Shown: positions 5,900 through 10,597 of the stretch, one piece after another
Layout: each line of letters begins with the position of its first letter
How positions within the stretch are numbered: the first letter of the stretch is position 1
Assembly: GCA_036393335.1 (NCBI GenBank)
Contig: DASWHD010000134.1
Coordinates: 1-10,597 of the forward strand
Source: DASWHD01 sp036393335
Lineage (GTDB): Bacteria; CG2-30-53-67; CG2-30-70-394
DNA length: 10,597 nucleotides
Direction of reading: 5' to 3'
Notes under the pieces: model-generated
Database searches by the model: none
What the model saw: the letters and a program-made list of their open reading frames with translations, nothing else
What the model was told of the DNA's origin: nothing
Made by a program: the position numbers and the translations under genes

Positions 5900-6679
5900 A
5901 TGGAGTCCCTCCAGGCCATCCTCAAGCACCACGCCCCCGTGCTGATCGGCCTGTCCGGGGGGGTCGACTCCAGCGTCTTGCTGGCGGTGGCGGTGGAGAC
6001 CCTCGGCAAGATAAACGTGGCGGCGGCGATCGTCGTCTCGGAGGGCGTCACCGGCGCCGAGGTGCTCCGTGCCCACCGGGTGGCCCAGCACGTCGGGACG
6101 CGCCTCTTCCTGCTGTCGGAGCAGCTCCTCGACGACCCCGAATACGTGGCGAACGGCGAGCGCCGCTGTTACCACTGCCGCCGCCACATGTACGGCGCCC
6201 TGCGCGCCCTGGCGGCCGATCTGGCGATGCCCTTCGTGGCCGACGGCAACCAGATGGACGACTTGGGCGACGACCGTCCAGGCACGGTCGCCCGGGACGA
6301 GGCGGGGGTGGTCTCTCCCCTGCAGATGGCCGGCTGGGGCAAGGCACGGATCCGCGCGGCGGCGGCCAGCCGCGGCCTGCCCACCGCCGACGAGCCGGCC
6401 AACGCCTGTCTCGCCTCACGCATTCCCCATGGCACGCCAGTCACCCTGGGGCGCCTGCACCAGGTGGCGGAGGCGGAGGCGGCTCTGCGCGGGCTCGGCC
6501 TGCGTCAGGTCCGCGTGCGTCACCACGGCGACCTGGCCCGGGTGGAGCTGGGTACCGCCGATCTGCGCAGGCTGCCGGAGGGCGAGCTACCCGCCGACGC
6601 CCTGGCGGCGGTGCGCGCCACCGGCTTCCACGAGGTGACCGTCGTCCGCTACCGCGGCGCCGACGAGGAGATCGGGTGA
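5900..6679 (+). CDS. larE: LarE-type ATP-dependent sulfur transferase
   Basis: A 259-residue cytosolic PP-loop enzyme. LarE adenylates a carboxylate of the pyridinium dicarboxylate precursor and supplies sulfur for the nickel-pincer nucleotide cofactor of lactate racemase-like enzymes. Visible motifs are the PP-loop SGGVDSS at 19-25, RCYHC at 89-93, DGNQMDDLGDDRPG at 115-128, and ACLASRIPHG at 169-178. C170 occupies the position of the sacrificial cysteine of Lactobacillus LarE. The only other cysteines are C90 and C93, giving three in total. The start at ATG 5900 is chosen because GAGGAA lies nine bases upstream and the PP-loop then falls at the usual distance. An upstream in-frame TTG at 5819 lacks a ribosome-binding site. 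LarB, LarC and LarA are not in the window. The stop overlaps the next gene. Confidence 0.92.
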   Translation: MESLQAILKHHAPVLIGLSGGVDSSVLLAVAVETLGKINVAAAIVVSEGVTGAEVLRAHRVAQHVGTRLFLLSEQLLDDPEYVANGERRCYHCRRHMYGALRALAADLAMPFVADGNQMDDLGDDRPGTVARDEAGVVSPLQMAGWGKARIRAAAASRGLPTADEPANACLASRIPHGTPVTLGRLHQVAEAEAALRGLGLRQVRVRHHGDLARVELGTADLRRLPEGELPADALAAVRATGFHEVTVVRYRGADEEIG

Positions 6680-6930
6680 TCGCCCTGCTGGTGCGCTTCC
6701 TTCTCATCCTCCTCGCCCTGTGGGCGGTGCGCCAGGTGTGGCGCCTTCTCACCCTGCCTCCGGCGCGCGACGCAGAGCCGGGGGAAGAGCTGGTGGAGTG
6801 CGCCACCTGCGGTACCTACTCGCCGAAGGACAAGGCCGCCGCCGCCGTATTTGCCGGCCAACGCCGCTACTTCTGCGACACCCGCTGCCTGGAGAAGTAC
6901 GACCAGGACCACCGCCTTGCGGACGGCTGA
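6676..6930 (+). CDS. PP0621-family membrane-anchored zinc-finger-like protein
   Basis: An 84-residue protein. One membrane helix (about 3-26) is followed by a soluble tail with C42-x2-C45 and C67-x3-C71 in ECATCGTYSP and YFCDTRCLEKY. This spacing suggests a small TRASH/MYM-like zinc site facing the cytoplasm. Size and motif match the uncharacterised PP0621 family found in proteobacteria. It starts with GTG at 6676, sharing GTGA with the larE stop, and has GAGGAG at 6665-6670 five bases upstream, so it is probably translated together with larE. Its function is unknown; metal binding is inferred from the cysteine pattern. Confidence 0.85.
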   Translation: MIALLVRFLLILLALWAVRQVWRLLTLPPARDAEPGEELVECATCGTYSPKDKAAAAVFAGQRRYFCDTRCLEKYDQDHRLADG

Positions 6931-6968
6931 TTTCCTCACCGCCAGCGGGAGGATACGGGCGGCTCCCC

Positions 6969-7004
6969 AGCCCGCATTTCTCCGGGATCTGCCGCGCCCG
7001 TGCG
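6969..7004 (+). repeat. Partial third copy of the dispersed repeat
   Basis: AGCCCGCATTTCTC at 6969-6982 is identical to the ends of the element at 1215-1447. With a short gap the likeness continues through GGGATCTGCCGCGCCCGTGC, which resembles the inner sequence of both arms of that element. The REP head GTAGGAGCC is missing, so this is a solo, truncated copy. Confidence 0.6.
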
Positions 7005-7037
7005 GAGGTGTCGCCGCGGATCTCCGCCGGCCATGGT

Positions 7038-7067
7038 TTGACAGCCCCCCCGCGGGGGGCCTGAAAT
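7038..7067 (+). promoter_or_regulatory. Sigma-70-like promoter with palindromic spacer
   Basis: A perfect -35 box TTGACA (7038-7043) is followed after 18 bases by TGAAAT (7062-7067; four of six matches to TATAAT). The spacer is almost entirely a perfect inverted repeat, GCCCCCC-CGC-GGGGGGC (7044-7060). Transcription would start near 7074, about 36 bases before the ATG at 7110. A dyad in the spacer could be bound by a regulator. As an alternative, the dyad may be a transcription-blocking hairpin, but no T-run follows. Confidence 0.55.
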
Positions 7068-7109
7068 ACGGTCATCGGGCGATATCGAACCCGGTGACAG
7101 GAGCACGGG

Positions 7110-7688
7110 ATGGGGGCGGACGAGCGTGACCAGGCATTGGCGCTGATCGATTACCCGCGGGTGGTCGTGGAGCACCTCCAGGCGTTGCTCGCGTCCGCGG
7201 GCATCCAGCTCCCGGCCATCGGCGTGCAGGTGGCCTTGCTGGGGATCACCCTGGCCCTGGGCGGCGCGCTGCTCTACGCCGCCCGCGCGGGCAAGGTCGC
7301 CGTCTTACCCGCGACCGTGGCCCTGGCCGCCCTCGGGTGCGCGGCCCTGGCGGTGGTGGCCGCGTGGCTGCTGGAGGCGCTCTTCCCCCTCAGCCCTGCC
7401 GTTTCCGGCCGGGTGGTGTTGACCGCGCCCGCCGCTCCGGCCCTGCTCGCCGAGATGCGCGTCCGCCTGCTGGACCAGTGGGGGCGGGACATCACCATCG
7501 AGGGCGGCCGGGTGGACTCCCGTAACGGCCACTTCGGTCTGGCCTACGCCAAGGGGCTGGGCGACCGCCCCCACGCCCTGCGGGCGGAGGCGCCCGACTG
7601 TCGGCCGGCCACCGCGCCCCTGCCCCTGGCGCGCCTGCGCGCCGGCGGCGAGGTGGAGCTGCGCTTCACCTGCGAGGCGCCGCCGTGA
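7110..7688 (+). CDS. Two-pass membrane protein with C-terminal beta domain
   Basis: A 192-residue protein that I cannot assign to a named family. There is an acidic N-terminal segment (1-36), two membrane helices (about 37-58 and 63-92), and a soluble C-terminal domain of about 95 residues. The short loop between the helices carries R59 and K62, so the positive-inside rule puts it in the cytoplasm and both ends in the periplasm. The C-terminal part (SGRVVLTAP...VRLLDQWGRDITIEGGRVDSRNGHFGL) has the look of a carboxypeptidase-regulatory / Ig-like beta sandwich, with C164 and C188 possibly forming a disulfide. AGGAG at 7099-7103, six bases upstream, supports the ATG. The stop overlaps the next start, so it opens a three-gene operon. 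Confidence 0.82.
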   Translation: MGADERDQALALIDYPRVVVEHLQALLASAGIQLPAIGVQVALLGITLALGGALLYAARAGKVAVLPATVALAALGCAALAVVAAWLLEALFPLSPAVSGRVVLTAPAAPALLAEMRVRLLDQWGRDITIEGGRVDSRNGHFGLAYAKGLGDRPHALRAEAPDCRPATAPLPLARLRAGGEVELRFTCEAPP

Positions 7689-8755
7689 GACGCGCCCTTG
7701 CCGGCCTCGTGCTCCTGCTGCTGCCGGTGGCCGCGCGCGCCGCGGCGCCGACGATCACCGGCACGACGGTGGACGCCACCACCGGCCAGCCCGTCGCCGG
7801 CGCGGTGATCGGCGTGGAGTACGCCGGACGCAGTGCGCCCCAGGCGGTGCGCGCGGATGCGGTCGGGGCCTTCTCGGTCGCGCTCGCGACGCTCTTTCCG
7901 GGCGCCGTCTCGCGCCTCGGCGAGGTGACCCTGGAGATCACCGCCGCCGGCTACGGCAAGGTCACCGAGATCCTGCCATGCCGGCAGGACGGCCAGGGAT
8001 GCGCGGAGCCGGTCCAGGTGACGTTGAGCCGCGTCGCCGGTGCCACCACGTTCAACGACGACGAGGCGCGGATCCTCGACCGGCTGTACAGCAGCGAGGG
8101 TCGGACCCTCTACCTGCTGCCCTACGACCTGAAGGGGAACGCCGGCCCGGCCATCGACAACACCGCCCTCCAGGACGCCCTGGCGATCGGCATCAACACG
8201 GTGCTCGCCGACTTGCAGCTTCCTCCCGACACACCGGGGATCGAGCCACCGCCCCCGGTCGGTCTGAAGACCCTCGCCACGGTCCCCGTGGAGCGCACCG
8301 ACGCGGAGCGGGTGCAGGCGATCGGCAAGCGCCTCAACGCCCTCGCCGTGGTCGGCGGCAGCGGCGCCGGGACGGGCCAGGGCGGCACCGCGGAAACGCG
8401 CATCATTTCCCAATACCACGTCATCCCGAGCACCGCGGAGTTTTCGGTCGGCACCGTGTACGTCCGGGACGTGGTGCCCGGAACCCCGGAGAGCGCGTAC
8501 GAGATCGCCGAGGGGCTCAGTGACCGGTGGGCGCTCTACACCCTGCTCGCCCTGTCGATCCAGCAATTCAACCGCGCGCGCGGCGCCCGCGACGCCCAGG
8601 GCCTGGCGGCGGTGAGCGCCTACCTGCGGGCCGAGAAGGCGCGCTGGGGGGCAGAGGACACGGCGGTCACCCGCCGGTTGGACCGGTTCATCGACCTGGT
8701 CGAGGACGAGATGCGCCGTCTCTCCTCGCCACCGGTGGCAGGGGACCCGGAATGA
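7685..8755 (+). CDS. Secreted protein with carboxypeptidase-regulatory-like and possible CsgG/TolB-N-like domains
   Basis: A 356-residue periplasmic protein. The signal peptide is 1-19 or so (MRRALAGLVLLLLPVAARA). Residues about 21-115 form a carboxypeptidase-regulatory-like beta domain (ITGTTVDATTGQPVAGAVIGVEYAG), with C99 and C106 as a possible disulfide. Residues about 140-265 have an alternating strand-helix order: TLYLLPYDLKGN, an amphipathic helix around 161-176, a Pro-rich insertion, and ERVQAIGKRLNALAVVGGSG. This recalls the CsgG / TolB N-terminal fold, an impression from pattern only. A helical region (about 268-345) ends the protein. The GTG start at 7685 overlaps the previous TGA (GTGA), with GAGG at 7674-7677 upstream. 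Its stop overlaps the next ATG. Function unknown; a structural or sensory role in the envelope is inferred. Confidence 0.82.
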   Translation: MRRALAGLVLLLLPVAARAAAPTITGTTVDATTGQPVAGAVIGVEYAGRSAPQAVRADAVGAFSVALATLFPGAVSRLGEVTLEITAAGYGKVTEILPCRQDGQGCAEPVQVTLSRVAGATTFNDDEARILDRLYSSEGRTLYLLPYDLKGNAGPAIDNTALQDALAIGINTVLADLQLPPDTPGIEPPPPVGLKTLATVPVERTDAERVQAIGKRLNALAVVGGSGAGTGQGGTAETRIISQYHVIPSTAEFSVGTVYVRDVVPGTPESAYEIAEGLSDRWALYTLLALSIQQFNRARGARDAQGLAAVSAYLRAEKARWGAEDTAVTRRLDRFIDLVEDEMRRLSSPPVAGDPE

Positions 8756-10323
8756 CGGCGTGGCACCGGCGCACCCTCTGCTGCCTCGCCCTCGTGGCGG
8801 CGCTGGCCCTCCCCGGGCGGGCCGTGGCGGGCGACATGGTGGTGTCGTCGTTCACCGACCCGGCGGCCCTCAAGGGGCTGCGCGAGGTGTTGCCGCACCT
8901 CACCAACAAGGTGTTGGTGGCAGAATTCCTCGACCGCGGCGACACCGACCTGGGCAAGGCCCTGGCCTTCCTGCTGTGGGGCGAGGTGCTCACCGCCATC
9001 AGCGACCAGGCCGGGGTGGGGGCCGTGGTGGCGCGCCTCCCGGACGAGGGCCGGCTGGTCGCGATCGAGCAGGGTACCTACCACGAGGCGGTCGCCGACC
9101 TGGCCCGCGCCCAGAACACCTGGCTCGCCCTGTGGGGGCTGGTGGAGGTGCGGGGTGACACGGCGTTCGTGACCACCTATCTGTCGCTCCTGCCCGAGGT
9201 ACAGGAGGCCCGCCCCCTGTTCCAGGTCCAAGGGGCGGAGGGGCCGGCGGCGGCGTGGACCGCCCGGATGCCCCAGACCCTGTACCCGTTCCGCCTCGTG
9301 CGGATCCCCCTCGAGCGGCTATTTCACCGGGCGGTGGTGACGCGCTCCGGCGTAGCCGTGCGCGCCGCACCGCGCCCGGAGGCCCCCGTGATCGAGGAGC
9401 TGGGCGCGGACGTGGCGTTGACCATGACCGCCATGCGCGGGGCGTGGCTGGAGGTCGATACCCCCGCGGGCCGGCACGGCTTCCTGCACATGGAGAAGAA
9501 CCGACCGGTGGAGCTGCCGCCCCCCACCGTGGCGGCGCACCGCAAGTCCGTAAACCTGCGCGCGGCCCCCGGCGGCGAGGTTCTCACCCGGACCGACCTG
9601 GTGGGCGAGTTCCCGGTCCTGGACCGGCGCTACGTCCCGGGCCATGGCCTCTGGTACCGGCTCGCCGTCGGCGGACGGGCCGGCTGGGTGTCGGCGGTCC
9701 TGGTGGAGGAGCGCTTCCGGCTGCCGGCGGTGGACTTCACCGCCGGCGTGCTGCGGTTCCAGGCGGGGAACTTCACCGGTGCGCGGGCGCACTTCGACCG
9801 CTTCCTGCGCCTCCACCCGGGGGAGCGCAACGTGACGCTAGGGGCGGCCCACCAGTACCTGGGGGCGAGCCACCTCAACGCGCGTTTCCCGAACCCGGCG
9901 GCGGCCATCGACGCCCTCTCCGCCGCCGTGACCCTCACCCCGTTCAGCGCCGACGCCTTCAAGGCGCGGGCGGTGGCCAACGCAGGGCTCGCCATGAGCG
10001 AGGACCGCCCGCCGATCCCGGTGCTGGAGGCGGCGCCCACGGCCGCCGTCGCCGACCTCACCCAGGCGATCCGCCTCAACCCCTACGACCGCCAGGCGTG
10101 GGCGATGGTCGGCACCCTGGACGCCGCCGCCGCGGGGGCGGGCGACCCCAAACTGCGCCGCGCCGTGGCGGCCGATCCCTCCCGCCTGCGCGACCAGCTC
10201 GCGGAGATCCACCACCTCGCCCCGCCCGTGATGATCCTGCGGCCGGACGGGGCACCCGGGAAGGCGCCGAAACCCGGCGTACGCGAGGGGACCCAGCCGG
10301 ACGCACCGCCGACCGGGCCCTGA
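8752..10323 (+). CDS. Secreted protein with two SH3b domains and TPR-like repeats
   Basis: A 523-residue exported protein. The signal peptide is 1-27 (cleavage near AVA-GD). An N-terminal alpha/beta domain (about 28-190) contains VLVAEFLDRGDTDLGKALAFLLWGEVLTAI, again reminiscent of CsgG/TolB-N folds. Two bacterial SH3 domains follow: about 195-252 (SGVAVRAAPRPEAPVIEEL...GAWLEV) and 265-320 (SVNLRAAPGGEVL...WYRLAVGGRAGWVSA). A TPR-like helical region (about 325-490) includes FQAGNFTGARAHFDRFLRLHPG and AAVADLTQAIRLNPYDRQAW. The tail (495-523) is rich in Pro, Lys and Gly. SH3b domains commonly bind peptidoglycan or proteins. The ATG at 8752 shares ATGA with the previous stop and has GGGGA at 8741-8745; longer in-frame starts would lie inside the preceding gene and remove the signal peptide. 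Confidence 0.87.
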   Translation: MTAWHRRTLCCLALVAALALPGRAVAGDMVVSSFTDPAALKGLREVLPHLTNKVLVAEFLDRGDTDLGKALAFLLWGEVLTAISDQAGVGAVVARLPDEGRLVAIEQGTYHEAVADLARAQNTWLALWGLVEVRGDTAFVTTYLSLLPEVQEARPLFQVQGAEGPAAAWTARMPQTLYPFRLVRIPLERLFHRAVVTRSGVAVRAAPRPEAPVIEELGADVALTMTAMRGAWLEVDTPAGRHGFLHMEKNRPVELPPPTVAAHRKSVNLRAAPGGEVLTRTDLVGEFPVLDRRYVPGHGLWYRLAVGGRAGWVSAVLVEERFRLPAVDFTAGVLRFQAGNFTGARAHFDRFLRLHPGERNVTLGAAHQYLGASHLNARFPNPAAAIDALSAAVTLTPFSADAFKARAVANAGLAMSEDRPPIPVLEAAPTAAVADLTQAIRLNPYDRQAWAMVGTLDAAAAGAGDPKLRRAVAADPSRLRDQLAEIHHLAPPVMILRPDGAPGKAPKPGVREGTQPDAPPTGP

Positions 10324-10365
10324 GCGACCCACGGGGTCTCGGCCGACATCGCGCGCCGTCGCTCC
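10324..10365. other. Short convergent gap
   Basis: Only 42 bases separate the stops of the SH3b/TPR gene and the leftward nuclease gene. No hairpin with a T-run is present, so the two transcripts may run into each other. Confidence 0.5.
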
Positions 10366-10597
10366 TCACCCGCTCGTCAGCTCCAGCGTCGATGGGTCCC
10401 ACCGGGCGGATGCGTGGCCGTCGATCACCGGCCCCAACTCACCCGGGTCCTCGACTACCACGTAGCCCCACTGGCCGTAGACGCCGGCGCGGTTGACCGC
10501 CGCCACCCAGCGCTCCGCCGCCTTGGCCTTGGCGTCGGCACGGTCGTCGTAGCGCCCCTTCACCTCCACGATCAACCGCCGGCCGTTGTCCAGCTCC
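10366..10597 (-). CDS. C-terminal end of a restriction-type helicase-nuclease (partial)
   Basis: The last 76 residues of a larger protein whose start lies beyond the right edge; the frame stays open to the final base. The visible part begins ELDNGRRLIVEVKGRYDDR and continues AKAKAAERWVAAVNRAG-x-YGQWGYVVVEDP. The E-V-K in IVEVKG fits the last part of a PD-(D/E)xK nuclease site. The segment KAAERWVxAVN...G-WGYV is typical of C-termini of type III restriction Res subunits and related DEAD/DEAH-box restriction enzymes. Such enzymes cleave DNA after helicase-driven translocation. The helicase part and any methyltransferase partner are outside the window, so the subtype cannot be settled. Confidence 0.75.
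   Translation of the reverse strand, partial: ELDNGRRLIVEVKGRYDDRADAKAKAAERWVAAVNRAGVYGQWGYVVVEDPGELGPVIDGHASARWDPSTLELTSG

Noticed and set aside
7544..8566. A 340-codon minus-strand open frame opposite the second module gene.
   Set aside because: The plus-strand gene has a signal peptide and overlapping start/stop coupling; the minus frame has low-complexity composition typical of a shadow.
8527..8751. Longer N-terminus for the SH3b/TPR protein, starting upstream of ATG 8752.
   Set aside because: It would add 75 low-complexity residues inside the previous gene and bury the signal peptide; ATG 8752 has a ribosome-binding site and the ATGA overlap.
9255..10496. A 413-codon plus-strand frame overlapping the SH3b/TPR gene.
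   Set aside because: Its translation is almost only Pro, Arg, Gly and Ala, whereas the overlapping frame encodes clear SH3b domains.

Overview
The window reads as high-GC chromosomal DNA, most likely from a gammaproteobacterium of the Chromatiales / sulfur-oxidiser type. This rests on the gene mix (PEP-CTERM protein, PP0621-family protein, LarE), GC-rich coding with G/C third positions, REP-type intergenic palindromes and clear Shine-Dalgarno sites. The taxonomic guess is an inference; no rRNA, tRNA or other species marker is present.

Left part (1-1582). A leftward gene (74-664) encodes a CHRD-domain protein with a PEP-CTERM sorting tail. Upstream of it is a near-perfect sigma-54 -24/-12 element (827-842). 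The following noncoding stretch to 1582 is crowded with repeats. It holds a pair of short direct repeats with hairpins (959-1040) and a large nested palindrome (1215-1447) built from two inverted copies of a composite unit, including a REPIN-like core. A partial third copy of that unit lies at 6969-7004.

Central part (1583-6930). A rightward VWA-domain lipoprotein (1583-2695) converges on a leftward TPR lipoprotein (2875-4152). Divergent from the latter runs a tight pair: a thioredoxin-family gene (4246-4632) and ribF (4642-5589), which makes FMN and FAD. After a 310-bp gap full of stem-loops, including a cloverleaf-like arrangement at 5648-5725, comes a translationally coupled pair: larE (5900-6679) and a small membrane-anchored zinc-finger protein of the PP0621 family (6676-6930).

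Right part (6931-10597). A sigma-70-like promoter whose spacer is itself a palindrome (7038-7067) precedes three genes joined by 4-base start/stop overlaps: a two-pass membrane protein (7110-7688), a secreted protein with an N-terminal carboxypeptidase-regulatory-like domain and a possible CsgG/TolB-N-like domain (7685-8755), and a secreted protein with two SH3b domains and TPR-like repeats (8752-10323). I do not recognise this trio as a named system. It looks like a cell-envelope complex and is the best candidate here for something undescribed. Converging on it from the right edge is the C-terminal end of a restriction-type helicase-nuclease (10366-10597) with an E-V-K nuclease motif.
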